A stretch of 36,495 nt of DNA from Bacteroidota bacterium (GCA_023430465.1 JAEZAM010000087.1:1-36495); one strand, 5' to 3'; numbered from the stretch's first letter, positions 6,691 to 15,543 are shown. Numbers and translations are program-made. Notes: generated from the sequence alone by a model not told the origin.

Positions 6691-8343
6691 TTAGCCCATC
6701 ATTTCACCTTGCAGAACAGGTCGCTTTACCTGTGATGCCAGTTCAGAATATGCTTTTGCTGCTTTGATAAAATGAACGAAAAGCGGCTGCGGATTTTCCA
6801 CCGTGCTTTTCAGTTCGGGGTGATATTGCACGCCAATAAAAAACGGATGCCCGGGGAGTTCGACAATTTCCACCAGTCCGGTAGCAGGGTTCTTACCACT
6901 GGCCAGCATACCGGCCTGCTCAAACTGCGCGAGGTAATTATTGTTGAATTCCCAGCGATGGCGGTGACGTTCGCTGACTGAAAGGGACTGATATATCTCG
7001 TTGGCCAGTGAGCCGGGTCTGATCTCGCAGGGATAAGTGCCAAGACGCATGGTCCCCCCTTTGGCGGTGATCTGTTTTTGCTCTTCCATCAGATCGATCA
7101 CAGGGTCTTTGGCCTGGGGATCCATTTCAGTGGAATTAGCGCCAGGCAGTCCGATCACGTTTCGCGCGTATTCTATCACAGCCATTTGCATCCCGAGGCA
7201 GATACCGAAGAAAGGCAGTTTTTTCTCGCGCGCGTATCTCACAGCAGTGATCTTACCTTCTACCCCGCGCTGGCCAAAGCCGGGCGCCACCAGCAATCCA
7301 TCCAACCCTTCCAGCTTTTCTGCCACGTTATGTTCTGTGATGAATTCGCTGTGAACATTCACCACCTGCACCTGGCATTCATTGATGGCACCGGCGTGAA
7401 CGAATGATTCGAGGATCGATTTATAGGCATCCTGTAATTCGAGGTATTTACCGATAAGACCAATGGTGACTTTGCTCTTCGGGTATTTCAGTTTATCCAG
7501 GAATTCCTTCCATTTGGTAAGTTCAGGCTCGCGGTAACCGGTGATGTTCAGTTTTTTGAGGCTGATCACATCCAGTTTTTCCCGCATCATGGCCAGGGGC
7601 ACCTCATAGATGGTTGGTGCGTCAGCGGCTTCGATGACCGCCTCTGGCTTTACATTACAGAACAGCGCGATCTTCCTCCGCAGTTCGGGGGTAAGAGAGC
7701 GCTCGGTGCGACATACAATGATATCGGGATGCACGCCCTCCTGGCTTAGCATACGCACGCTGTGCTGGGTCGGTTTTGTTTTCAATTCTTTGGCGGCCTT
7801 CAGGTAAGGTATCAGCGTCAGGTGGATCACCAGTGAATCCTCTTCGGGTAGTTCCCACTGAAGTTGCCGGACGGCTTCCACGAACGGAAGGCTCTCGATA
7901 TCACCCACGGTCCCGCCAATCTCAGTGATAACGATGTCGTAGCGATCATCCTGGCCAAGGACCATCATGCGGCGCTTGATCTCATCGGTGATATGTGGTA
8001 CAACCTGGACCGTTTTACCAAGGTAGGCCCCTTCACGTTCTTTATTGATGACGGTCTGGTAGATCCGGCCGGTCGTCACATTGTTAGCCTGGGAGGTGAA
8101 AATATTCAGGAAACGCTCATAGTGCCCGAGGTCGAGATCGGTTTCGGCCCCGTCTTCCGTCACGAAACACTCACCATGTTCATAGGGATTAAGCGTACCC
8201 GGGTCAACGTTGATGTAGGGATCAAACTTTTGTATGGTCACGCGGAGCCCGCGCGCCTGGAGCAGTTTGGCCAACGATGCAGCGATAATGCCTTTACCAA
8301 GGGAGGATGTAACCCCTCCAGTCACAAAAATGTATTTAGCCAT
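6691..8343 (-). CDS. pyrG: CTP synthase
   Basis: PyrG converts UTP to CTP using ATP and glutamine. The 550-residue protein has both expected domains. The N-terminal amidoligase (1-270) shows FVTGGVTSSLGKGI (6-19), QKFDPYINVDPGTLNPYEHGE, ETDLDLGHYERF (67-78) and EIGGTVGDIE (141-150). The C-terminal class I glutamine amidotransferase (about 290-535) shows PGFGQRG, GICLGMQ with nucleophile Cys382, and GVQYHPE with His508 and Glu510 completing the triad. Length is normal. The 307-bp region upstream holds a TAGCTTTG promoter candidate about 150 bp away and a hairpin near a T run, so a long leader is possible. Confidence 0.98.
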   Translation of the reverse strand: MAKYIFVTGGVTSSLGKGIIAASLAKLLQARGLRVTIQKFDPYINVDPGTLNPYEHGECFVTEDGAETDLDLGHYERFLNIFTSQANNVTTGRIYQTVINKEREGAYLGKTVQVVPHITDEIKRRMMVLGQDDRYDIVITEIGGTVGDIESLPFVEAVRQLQWELPEEDSLVIHLTLIPYLKAAKELKTKPTQHSVRMLSQEGVHPDIIVCRTERSLTPELRRKIALFCNVKPEAVIEAADAPTIYEVPLAMMREKLDVISLKKLNITGYREPELTKWKEFLDKLKYPKSKVTIGLIGKYLELQDAYKSILESFVHAGAINECQVQVVNVHSEFITEHNVAEKLEGLDGLLVAPGFGQRGVEGKITAVRYAREKKLPFFGICLGMQMAVIEYARNVIGLPGANSTEMDPQAKDPVIDLMEEQKQITAKGGTMRLGTYPCEIRPGSLANEIYQSLSVSERHRHRWEFNNNYLAQFEQAGMLASGKNPATGLVEIVELPGHPFFIGVQYHPELKSTVENPQPLFVHFIKAAKAYSELASQVKRPVLQGEMMG

Positions 8344-8493
8344 AACTGGTCATTTTAATTTTTGACGGGCTAAAAAAAAGATCCCCCTGAATTCCGTCGA
8401 ATTCAAAAAGAAAAAAGAAATAATTGCTTGAATTTTCAGCCCACCCAACTGACCATCGGAAGTAAGGAAAAGGGATAAATCCGGGAGGTCATG

Positions 8494-8501
8494 CAAAGCT
8501 A
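8494..8501 (-). promoter_or_regulatory. Candidate -7 promoter element for pyrG
   Basis: The minus strand reads TAGCTTTG, a perfect TAnnTTTG. CTG lies 17 bp and TTC 19 bp upstream, as imperfect -33 candidates. Use of this site would give a leader of about 145 nt. Confidence 0.4.
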
Positions 8502-8591
8502 ACTTTTATTTCTGTGACCAGAAAAAAACTCAGGAAAGCTGTGGAAAAAAACAGGGAAGTGTGGAGATTGAGGCTAAGCATAAAGTTGAGA

Positions 8592-8606
8592 CTGAGGTTG
8601 AGTATT
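8592..8606 (+). repeat. 15-bp word flanking proC, copy 1
   Basis: CTGAGGTTGAGTATT here is repeated exactly, in inverted orientation, at 9551-9565 on the other side of proC. It is embedded in GTTGAGACTGAGG-like hexamer sequence resembling that at 244-268. Confidence 0.7.
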
Positions 8607-8650
8607 AACTGATAACACTCCGTACTCCACACTCCGCACTCCGCTCTTAC

Positions 8651-9445
8651 CTAGTCTCTTGCGATCTTCTTATAGCTCGTTACCACGCCCCGAATAAGGG
8701 ATGAACTGAATCCCCGGTGCTCCATTTCATTGAGACCCGCAATGGTACAGCCTTTAGGGGTAGTGACGCGATCGATTTCCTGCTCGGGATGGGACCCATT
8801 TTGCAGCAGCAATTCCGCCGCACCCTTCACCGTTTGCGCAGCAATCAGTGAAGCGGTTGCGGCATCAAAGCCTATCTCGATTCCTCCCTGTATATTGGCC
8901 CGGATGTAGCGCATGGCGTACGCCGTGCCACAGGCCGCGAGGATAGTGGCGGCTTCCATCAGTTTTTCATCGATGGTAACCACTTTTCCCAACTGGCTGA
9001 ATAATTTTTCTACATAGCCGATTGATTCAGCATCTGCATTTTTTGAACAGATGCAGGTCATGCTCTCCTGGATGGCGATGGCCGTGTTCGGCATTGCGCG
9101 GAAACAGGGCATTGGTTGCTGCAGAATGCTCTCCATCTCTGATATCAGTACCCCGGTAACAACGGAGATCAGCATCTTTTTGCCATCCAGCGCTCCGGAT
9201 ATAGATGTCAGTACTTCTGCAGTCTGAAAAGGCTTTACTGCAAGAATTACGACATCTGCATTTTTCACGGCGCTTACATTATCATTTGTAATATGGACCC
9301 CCTTCGCGGCAAAATGCTCGATCGTGGCGGTATTTCTTTTGGTAAGTGTAATGGATGAAGCCGGGCAGAATTCACTTTTCAGCAAACCTTCTACTATAGC
9401 GGAGCCTAAATTGCCGCCACCTATGATCGTGATACCTGCTGACAT
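8651..9445 (-). CDS. proC: Pyrroline-5-carboxylate reductase
   Basis: ProC carries out the last step of proline synthesis, reducing pyrroline-5-carboxylate with NAD(P)H. The 264-residue protein has an N-terminal Rossmann fold beginning ITIIGGGNLGSAIVEGL (glycine-rich loop 9-14), VILAVKPFQ in the mid-region, and FRAMPNTAIAIQE, the usual MPN block. It ends with the family signature region TTPKGCTIAGLNEME (228-242). Length is normal. The gene stands between pyrG and purL in the same orientation, but each gap is over 120 bp and filled with repeats, and it is bracketed by inverted copies of a 15-bp word. No clear promoter was found. Confidence 0.96.
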   Translation of the reverse strand: MSAGITIIGGGNLGSAIVEGLLKSEFCPASSITLTKRNTATIEHFAAKGVHITNDNVSAVKNADVVILAVKPFQTAEVLTSISGALDGKKMLISVVTGVLISEMESILQQPMPCFRAMPNTAIAIQESMTCICSKNADAESIGYVEKLFSQLGKVVTIDEKLMEAATILAACGTAYAMRYIRANIQGGIEIGFDAATASLIAAQTVKGAAELLLQNGSHPEQEIDRVTTPKGCTIAGLNEMEHRGFSSSLIRGVVTSYKKIARD

Positions 9446-9480
9446 ATTTGTTGCTATTTATAGATATGAGGCCCGTTGAC

Positions 9481-9509
9481 GTGAAACTGTTTCACGCAAA
9501 AACGCAAAG
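9481..9509 (-). repeat. Partial copy of the GTTTCACGCAAA repeat upstream of proC
   Basis: GTGAAAC-T-GTTTCAC (9481-9495) is a perfect short palindrome. Positions 9489-9509 are identical over 21 bases to the reverse complement of the right arm at 24144-24164. No second long arm is present here, so this looks like a solo or eroded copy. Confidence 0.7.
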
Positions 9510-9550
9510 TGAACTAAGAGCGCTAAGCTAACAGTAAAGAATGTAAAGAC

Positions 9551-9565
9551 AATACTCAACCTCAG
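9551..9565 (-). repeat. 15-bp word flanking proC, copy 2
   Basis: This is the exact reverse complement of 8592-8606. It ends two bases from the purL stop codon. Confidence 0.7.
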
Positions 9566-9567
9566 CT

Positions 9568-11799
9568 TCAAGGGTTGCTCAACGCAAATCCCGCTTCTTC
9601 TTTTGACAGGTTATTTTCTATCGCGGTATCGTAGCTATCCTTCCACCAGTCAATACTTCCCCAGAATTCTCCGTCGATCATGATCTCGCCACTGGTTACC
9701 ACGCCGATCTTCTCGCATGGAACATCGTCGAGATGCTGCTCAAAATCCTTAACGCCATCCAGCGCTACGGTGACCACCACGCGACCCTGTCCCTCACCAT
9801 AAAGGAACGCATCTTTGCGAATATCACCTTTGCTGATCACTGAGAAACCAAGTTCGTTATGGAAGCCTGCTTCTGCCAGCGTGATAAATAAACCTCCTTC
9901 ACTGACGTCATGGGCAGAACGGATAAGCTTTTTACCGATCAGTTCAGCGATCTTTTGCTGCAGACGAAACTCTTCTTCAAGTTCGAAATAAGGAGCAGGT
10001 GAATGCTCGATACCTGCAATCTTGCTGACGTATTGTGAAGAGTTGATATCATTATTAACAGTACCCAGGAGGTAGATCACATGTCCTTCTTCTTTGAAAT
10101 CAAGCGTCATCTTTTCTTCCACACTTTCCAGCAGGCCCACCATACCGATGGTTGGTGTTGGATAAACAGGACCGTCCGGATTCTGGTTATAGAAGCTCAC
10201 ATTTCCACCGGTCACAGGTGTATTGAAACGGCGGCATGCTTCGCCCATACCCTTGATGGCATGAACAAACTGGTAGTATACTTCAGGATCATAAGGGTTG
10301 CCGAAGTTGAGGCAATTGGTCACACCCAGCGGTTGCCCGCCACTGCATACGATATTCCTTGCCGCTTCGCTGACTGCGATCATGGCACCCTTGTAGGGAT
10401 CTGCATAGACATAGCGGCTGTTGCAGTCTGTTGTAACCGCCAATGCCTTGCTGGTACCCTTGATATGAACAATAGGTGCATCGGAAGGCTCGTTGGTATT
10501 GGTATTGGCCGTACCGACCATGCTGTCATATTGTGTATAGATCCAGCGCTTGGAGGCGATGGAAGGAATGCGAATCAGTTGTTCGGCAACAGCCTTCAGG
10601 TCTTCCGGAACAGGAACTGTGGCCGGGTCAAACGATTTTACCTGCGAGAAATAGGCGGGCTCTTTGTATTCGCGGTCGTATTGCGGAGCACCGCCGCCAA
10701 GTACCAGCTCCTGGGCTGGCAGCGATGCTTCGAGATTGCCATCCATATAGAAATTGAGAATGCCGTCATCTGTTACTTCACCAATCACCGAGCAGGGCAG
10801 ATCCCATTTATCGAACACTTCTTTTACTTTATCCTCCTGCCCTTTCTTCGCAACCAGCAACATTCTCTCCTGGCTTTCTGAAAGCAGCAGTTCCCAGGTC
10901 TTCATGTTCGGCTGGCGGGTCGGCACTTTATCAAGATCGATGCGCATACCGGCATTTCCCTTGGCACTCATTTCTGCCGTAGAGCAAATAATGCCAGCGG
11001 CACCCATGTCCTGCATACCGACCACGGCGCCGGTTTTTATGACCTCAAGACAGGCCTCCAGCAATTTCTTCTCCTGGAATGGATCTCCAACCTGGACGGC
11101 GGGCAGATCCTGTGCACTGTCGGCTGTGATATCGGCGGAAGCAAAAGATGCTCCTCCTATCCCATCTTTTCCGGTCGCACTCCCGACAAACATGACGGGA
11201 TTACCGGCTCCTTCTGCAATTGCAGAAACAGTTTCCCCGGCTTTTACTATACCTACGCTCATGGCGTTGACCAGGGGGTTGGTATGATAGCACCGGTCAA
11301 AATATATTTCACCGCCAACTGTCGGCACGCCGAAGCAGTTGCCATAATGGCCTATACCATGCACTACACCTGAAAGGAGATGCTGCGTCTTATCCTCCTC
11401 CAGATTTCCAAAGCGAAGTGAATTGAGTGCGGCGATCGGCCTTGCACCCATCGTAAAAATGTCGCGGTGAATTCCTCCGACCCCTGTTGCCGCCCCCTGG
11501 TAAGGCTCGATGGCGGAGGGGTGATTATGGGATTCTATTTTAAATACAACACCGAGATTATCGCCGATATCCATCAGACCGGCATTCTCCTCTCCGGCTT
11601 TCACCAGCATCCTGCCACCCTCGCGGGGCAGGGTTTTCAGCCACTTGATGGAGTTTTTATAACTACAATGCTCACTCCACATTCCTGAGAAGGCACACAA
11701 CTCATTGAAGTTTGGTGTGCGACCGAGTTTTTGCCTGATCAATTCAAATTCCTCTTCTGTGAGTCTCAATTGTTGGGCTGTCTTAGCAGTGATTTCCAT
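9568..11799 (-). CDS. purL: Phosphoribosylformylglycinamidine synthase, small-type PurL subunit
   Basis: PurL makes formylglycinamidine ribonucleotide from FGAR in step four of purine synthesis. At 743 residues it is the short (Bacillus-type) form, which needs separate PurS and PurQ; neither is in the window. Visible blocks are MWSEHCSYKNS (40-50), ESHNHPSAIEPYQGAATGVGG (89-109), the duplicated AIRS-like ATP-binding halves, CLNFGNPYDPEVYYQF, and HDVSEGGLFITLAEAG near residue 650. A TAGTTTTG element lies only 5 bp before the start codon, so the transcript may be nearly leaderless. The gene is divergent from the membrane protein at 11893. Confidence 0.97.
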   Translation of the reverse strand: MEITAKTAQQLRLTEEEFELIRQKLGRTPNFNELCAFSGMWSEHCSYKNSIKWLKTLPREGGRMLVKAGEENAGLMDIGDNLGVVFKIESHNHPSAIEPYQGAATGVGGIHRDIFTMGARPIAALNSLRFGNLEEDKTQHLLSGVVHGIGHYGNCFGVPTVGGEIYFDRCYHTNPLVNAMSVGIVKAGETVSAIAEGAGNPVMFVGSATGKDGIGGASFASADITADSAQDLPAVQVGDPFQEKKLLEACLEVIKTGAVVGMQDMGAAGIICSTAEMSAKGNAGMRIDLDKVPTRQPNMKTWELLLSESQERMLLVAKKGQEDKVKEVFDKWDLPCSVIGEVTDDGILNFYMDGNLEASLPAQELVLGGGAPQYDREYKEPAYFSQVKSFDPATVPVPEDLKAVAEQLIRIPSIASKRWIYTQYDSMVGTANTNTNEPSDAPIVHIKGTSKALAVTTDCNSRYVYADPYKGAMIAVSEAARNIVCSGGQPLGVTNCLNFGNPYDPEVYYQFVHAIKGMGEACRRFNTPVTGGNVSFYNQNPDGPVYPTPTIGMVGLLESVEEKMTLDFKEEGHVIYLLGTVNNDINSSQYVSKIAGIEHSPAPYFELEEEFRLQQKIAELIGKKLIRSAHDVSEGGLFITLAEAGFHNELGFSVISKGDIRKDAFLYGEGQGRVVVTVALDGVKDFEQHLDDVPCEKIGVVTSGEIMIDGEFWGSIDWWKDSYDTAIENNLSKEEAGFALSNP

Positions 11800-11804
11800 A
11801 AAAA

Positions 11805-11812
11805 CAAAACTA
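11805..11812 (-). promoter_or_regulatory. Candidate -7 promoter element for purL
   Basis: The minus strand reads TAGTTTTG, a perfect TAnnTTTG, with only TTTTT between it and the ATG. A TTC lies 17 bp upstream as a weak -33. The start-proximal position implies a leader of zero to two bases. Confidence 0.45.
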
Positions 11813-11892
11813 AGAAAATAGCCGCAGTTGAACGGTCAATCCAACAACCTTTATGGAGAATGCTTATTTTGCAGCACCCTTAAACCTTCTGC

Positions 11893-13182
11893 TTGCAGTA
11901 TTTTCTTTTCATTTTATACCTCCTGATTTTTGCCTGGCTTGTAACACGGATCGGCCTCTTCCGTAACACCGGATTGTCGCGGCCTCAACTGGTTTCCATT
12001 TTTCTGCTGAAGATCATGGCGGGCATTTTTTACGGTTGGATCGGTCACTATCATACAACTACAGCGCAGATCGTGGATACGTGGTCCTACCACGAGCGCG
12101 CACTGGTGGAATACGGGATACTCCGGACCAATCCCTCAGAATATTTCACCAATCTTTTTCACAACCCTTATCCAAACGGTCTTTGGAATTTCTTCGGTTC
12201 GACTGACTCCTACTGGAATGACCTGAAGGCGAATGTATTCATCAAGTTGCTTTCTGTCTTTGACATTTTCAGTTTCGGTAACTACTATACAAATGTGATC
12301 TTTTACGCCTTTCTCAGCTTCTTCGGAAACTGCCTGCTCTATCGTGTATTCCGCGACCGTTTTCCGGAGAAAGCCACGCTTTTGATTTTTACCGTGTTCT
12401 TTGTTCCTTCATTTTTCTATTGGGCAAATGGGATCCATAAAGAAGGGCTGATCTTTACCGGTATGGCCCTGATTTTATATCACCTTTATTTTGCGGAGAA
12501 ACATGGTCGCTATACGATCAAAAACTGGCTGGGCATTGGGGCGGGTCTTTTGATCCTGCTGCTGCTCCGCAACTTCATCCTCGTGGTGATCCTGCCGGCT
12601 ATGTCAGGTTGGTTCCTCGCCGCGCGATTTCCCAGAAGAAAATTGTTATGTTATACCGGCGTATTCGCATTTTTCATCCTTGTTTTTTTTACCCTGCCTT
12701 ACATTCATCCAAGGCTGGATTTCCCGGGGGCCGTAGTTGAGAAGCAGCGGGCATTTGTAAACCTGATCGGTGCCAATAGTGCCGTACCCATTGCGCCCCT
12801 TGAACCAGGCTTTTTGGGATTTCTGAAAAATACGCCACAGGCAATCTCGCTCGCGCTGCTACGCCCCTACCCGGCAGACATCCATCATCTTCTTTCCCTG
12901 GCTGCCGCCCTGGAAAATTTTCTGTTGATCCTGTTGCTCATGGCGGTGATATTTGTGCGTGACAGGCAGGCCGACCGAAAAACAAACCTGGTTTACTTCT
13001 GCGTTTTCTTTTCCGCCTGGATGCTGCTGGCCATCGGTTTCAGCGTCAATAATCTCGGAGCCATCTCCCGGTACCGCAGTATCGTGTTTCCGTTCCTTAT
13101 TTCAGCGGTTTGCATTTATATCGACTGGAATAAACTTGCCCGCCCCTTTACACTAATTAAAAAGAAAAATAATATTAATTAG
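11893..13182 (+). CDS. Polytopic membrane protein, possibly GT-C or polysaccharide polymerase-like
   Basis: The 429-residue protein is strongly hydrophobic with about eight to ten membrane segments, for example 2-20, 33-50, 133-150, 161-177, 185-200, 213-235, 252-270, 341-356, 366-385 and 398-412. Conserved-looking loop motifs are VPSFFYWANGIHKEGL (171-186) and NNLGAISRYRSIVFPF (386-401). The second resembles the RYR-containing loops of O-antigen/exopolysaccharide polymerases and GT-C enzymes, but I cannot assign a family. The only available start is TTG at 11893, because a TAA at 11881-11883 closes the frame and the first ATG is at codon 42. TATTTTGC, one base short of a -7 element, lies about 20 bp upstream. 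No sugar-related neighbours are present. Confidence 0.75.
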   Translation: MQYFLFILYLLIFAWLVTRIGLFRNTGLSRPQLVSIFLLKIMAGIFYGWIGHYHTTTAQIVDTWSYHERALVEYGILRTNPSEYFTNLFHNPYPNGLWNFFGSTDSYWNDLKANVFIKLLSVFDIFSFGNYYTNVIFYAFLSFFGNCLLYRVFRDRFPEKATLLIFTVFFVPSFFYWANGIHKEGLIFTGMALILYHLYFAEKHGRYTIKNWLGIGAGLLILLLLRNFILVVILPAMSGWFLAARFPRRKLLCYTGVFAFFILVFFTLPYIHPRLDFPGAVVEKQRAFVNLIGANSAVPIAPLEPGFLGFLKNTPQAISLALLRPYPADIHHLLSLAAALENFLLILLLMAVIFVRDRQADRKTNLVYFCVFFSAWMLLAIGFSVNNLGAISRYRSIVFPFLISAVCIYIDWNKLARPFTLIKKKNNIN

Positions 13183-13195
13183 TGAGCAGGTTTTT
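13151..13195 (+). terminator. Hairpin spanning the stop codon of the membrane-protein gene
   Basis: CACTAATTAA (13151-13160) and TTAATTAGTG (13175-13184) are perfect 10-bp inverted arms around a 14-base A-rich loop. TTTTT follows at 13191-13195. The stop codon at 13180-13182 lies within the right arm. The stem is AT-rich, so strength is moderate. Confidence 0.6.
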
Positions 13196-13277
13196 ACCGG
13201 AATTTACTTACAACCGTTAGATAAATCGATCTTTTTCCACAGAATTTCCTGATTTACGAGGGTAATCTTAAAAAAAA

Positions 13278-13308
13278 TTGGCATCTCAACCTGAATTGTG
13301 TTTTTTTG
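13278..13308 (+). promoter_or_regulatory. Candidate promoter of the type III glutamine synthetase gene
   Basis: TTG (13278-13280) is followed after 20 bp by TTTTTTTG (13301-13308), which matches TAnnTTTG at all but one position. The spacing fits Bacteroidota promoters. The predicted leader is about 13-15 nt. Confidence 0.45.
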
Positions 13309-13325
13309 CTGAAAACTAAGAAAGT

Positions 13326-15515
13326 ATGTCCCTTCGTTTCAATGCTATTTCTAACCTGGGTCAGGGGGTTGAGGCCGACAAGGTCGTTTCTACCAAGATC
13401 ACAGGGATTTTCAACAGTAATGTCTTTACGCTGAAGACCGCCAGAGAGTTTTTAAGTGATGAAGCTTATAAGAGCCTGACGGGTTCCATCCGCGCCGGTC
13501 AGAAGATCGACCGTGCTGTCGCCAATCAGATTGCTACCGGCATTCGTGCCTGGGCTGAAACGAAGGGTGTTAGTCATTTCACACACTGGTTCCAGCCTCT
13601 TACCGGTACTACGGCTGAAAAGCATGACTCGTTTTTCACGCTCAAGGGAGATGGAACACCGATCGAGCAGTTTGAAGGGGATGCGCTGATCCAGCAGGAG
13701 CCGGATGCTTCTTCCTTCCCGAGCGGCGGCTTGCGCGCCACTTTTGAGGCACGCGGCTATACCGCCTGGGACCCCTCCTCTCCAGCATTCATCATGGAAA
13801 TCGGCCAGGGGAAGACACTTTGCATTCCAACCATCTTCGTTTCTTATACCGGTGAATCGCTCGATTATAAAGCTCCGCTCCTGAAAGCAGTGGAGGCGCT
13901 GAACAAAGCCGCCGTGGATGTTTGCAACTATTTTGATAAAAATGTAAATAAAGTAACGGCTACCCTGGGCTGGGAGCAGGAATACTTTGTGATCGATGAA
14001 GGGCTTTTCAATGCAAGACCTGACCTCGTCATGTGCGGCCGCACGGTGTTCGGGCATAATTCCGCCAAGAACCAGCAGCTTGAAGATCATTATTTCGGGT
14101 CTATCCCCGAGCGTGTATATGCCTTTATGCGTGACCTGGAAACAGAATGTTACAAACTCGGCATCCCTCTTCGCACAAGGCACAATGAAGTGGCACCTGC
14201 CCAGTTTGAGTGTGCGCCTATCTTCGAAGAGATCAATCTTGCCGTAGATCATAACACCTTGCTGATGGACATCATGTCAAGAGTGTCATTGCGCCATAAA
14301 CTCCGTGTATTGCTTCATGAAAAACCATTCGCCGGTATTAACGGAAGTGGTAAGCACAACAACTGGAGCATGGCTACGGATACAGGTGTAAACCTGCTTG
14401 CACCGGGCAAGACACCGAAGACCAACCTGATGTTCCTCACGTTCTTTGTGAACACGATAAAAGCCGTGCATGACTATGCGGACCTCATGCGTGCATCTAT
14501 CGCTTCAGCGCCGAATGATCACCGTCTTGGTGCAAATGAAGCACCTCCGGCAATCATCTCTGTATTCATCGGCCAGTACCTGAGCAAGGTGTTGCAGGAT
14601 GTGAAAGAAAGAGTGGGCGATAAATTCGACGAGCAGGATGAAAGCATGCTGAAGATCGACATCCATAAAAGCATTCCTGAATTGCTGATGGATAACACTG
14701 ACCGCAACCGGACCTCCCCATTTGCTTTTACCGGCAACAAGTTTGAGTTCCGTGCCGTGGGTTCCACTGCAAACTGTGCAAACCCGATGACAATCCTCAA
14801 CACGATCATGGCTGAAACCCTTAAGAACTTCAAGCGTGATGTGGACGGACTGATGGAGAAAGGCGAAAAGAAAGAGATCGCCATCATGCATGTTATCCGC
14901 GAATACATCGTTGCCAGCGAAAAAGTATTGTTCGAGGGTGACGGCTACAGCGAGGCCTGGGCTAAGGAGGCTGAAAAGAGAGGCCTGCCGAATGTCAAGA
15001 CCACTCCTCTTGCATTGGATGCAATGGTGACAGATAAAGCCAAGCACCTGTTTGAAAGCAACAACATTTATAGCCACAGCGAGCTGGAAGCACGTCACGA
15101 GATCGAACTGGAAAAGTATATCAAGAAAGTGCAGATCGAAGCGCGCATGATGGGTGAACTGGCCACCAGCCATATCCTCCCTGCAGCTATTCGTTACCAG
15201 AATCTGCTTGTTAAAAATATCAATGGGTTGAAAGAAGCCGGTATTCCCGAGTCGGGCTTCAGCAACCAGAAGCAAATATTGGAGAAAATATCAGAGCATA
15301 TCAACAAGGCCAGCGACCTGGTGGAGAAAATGATCGAAGCCCGGAAAATATGCAACGCCATGGATGATACGCGCACCAAAGCAATCGCTTACCAGAGCCA
15401 GGTCAAGGATACATTCTTTGATGAGATCCGCTACCATGTTGACAAGCTGGAATTGCTGGTGGATGATAAAGAATGGTACCTGCCAAAGTACAGGGAGTTA
15501 CTGTTCCTCAGATAA
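13326..15515 (+). CDS. glnN: Glutamine synthetase type III
   Basis: This enzyme joins ammonia to glutamate with ATP. At 729 residues it is the long GSIII form found in Bacteroidota and cyanobacteria, not the ~450-residue GSI. The N-terminal GSIII domain contains FPSGGLRATFEARGYTAWDP (131-150). The catalytic part shows GWEQEYFVID (215-224) with metal-binding glutamates, RHNEVAPAQFE (285-295) and NGSGKHNNWSMA (339-350) for glutamate and ATP binding, and NRTSPFAFTGNKFEFRAVGS. A helical C-terminal extension follows (about 560-729). It has its own promoter candidate and a strong terminator, so it is monocistronic. No PII or ammonium transporter gene lies beside it. Confidence 0.97.
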   Translation: MSLRFNAISNLGQGVEADKVVSTKITGIFNSNVFTLKTAREFLSDEAYKSLTGSIRAGQKIDRAVANQIATGIRAWAETKGVSHFTHWFQPLTGTTAEKHDSFFTLKGDGTPIEQFEGDALIQQEPDASSFPSGGLRATFEARGYTAWDPSSPAFIMEIGQGKTLCIPTIFVSYTGESLDYKAPLLKAVEALNKAAVDVCNYFDKNVNKVTATLGWEQEYFVIDEGLFNARPDLVMCGRTVFGHNSAKNQQLEDHYFGSIPERVYAFMRDLETECYKLGIPLRTRHNEVAPAQFECAPIFEEINLAVDHNTLLMDIMSRVSLRHKLRVLLHEKPFAGINGSGKHNNWSMATDTGVNLLAPGKTPKTNLMFLTFFVNTIKAVHDYADLMRASIASAPNDHRLGANEAPPAIISVFIGQYLSKVLQDVKERVGDKFDEQDESMLKIDIHKSIPELLMDNTDRNRTSPFAFTGNKFEFRAVGSTANCANPMTILNTIMAETLKNFKRDVDGLMEKGEKKEIAIMHVIREYIVASEKVLFEGDGYSEAWAKEAEKRGLPNVKTTPLALDAMVTDKAKHLFESNNIYSHSELEARHEIELEKYIKKVQIEARMMGELATSHILPAAIRYQNLLVKNINGLKEAGIPESGFSNQKQILEKISEHINKASDLVEKMIEARKICNAMDDTRTKAIAYQSQVKDTFFDEIRYHVDKLELLVDDKEWYLPKYRELLFLR

Positions 15516-15543
15516 TTTAGCACACATGAGAAAACCCAATACA

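Larger units (their letters stand above)
8344..8650. other. Intergenic region of 307 bp between pyrG and proC
   Basis: No gene is supported here. On the minus strand it may carry a long pyrG leader: a TAGCTTTG element (8494-8501), a stem TGAATTC-CGTC-GAATTCA (8388-8405, 7-bp arms), and an eight-T run (8372-8379) about 8 bases downstream of it. GAATTTTCAG (8430-8439) could pair alternatively with CTGAATTC (8387-8394). The proC-proximal end (8560-8650) is low-complexity DNA: TTGAGACTGAGGTTGAG and several ACTCCG/CACTCC words. Confidence 0.55.

Noticed and set aside
10081..10881. Long open frame on the plus strand opposite purL (266 codons)
   Set aside because: It lies entirely antisense to the strongly conserved purL, and its translation is Cys/His/Ile-rich without any family motif; it is a shadow frame.
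13183..13325. Riboswitch or glutamine RNA leader before glnN
   Set aside because: The likely promoter lies within 20-50 bp of the start, leaving a leader of only about 15 nt, and no structured element is visible between.
14505..15275. Long open frame on the minus strand inside glnN (256 codons)
   Set aside because: It is antisense to the conserved glutamine synthetase with no recognisable domain; typical shadow frame in GC-balanced coding DNA.
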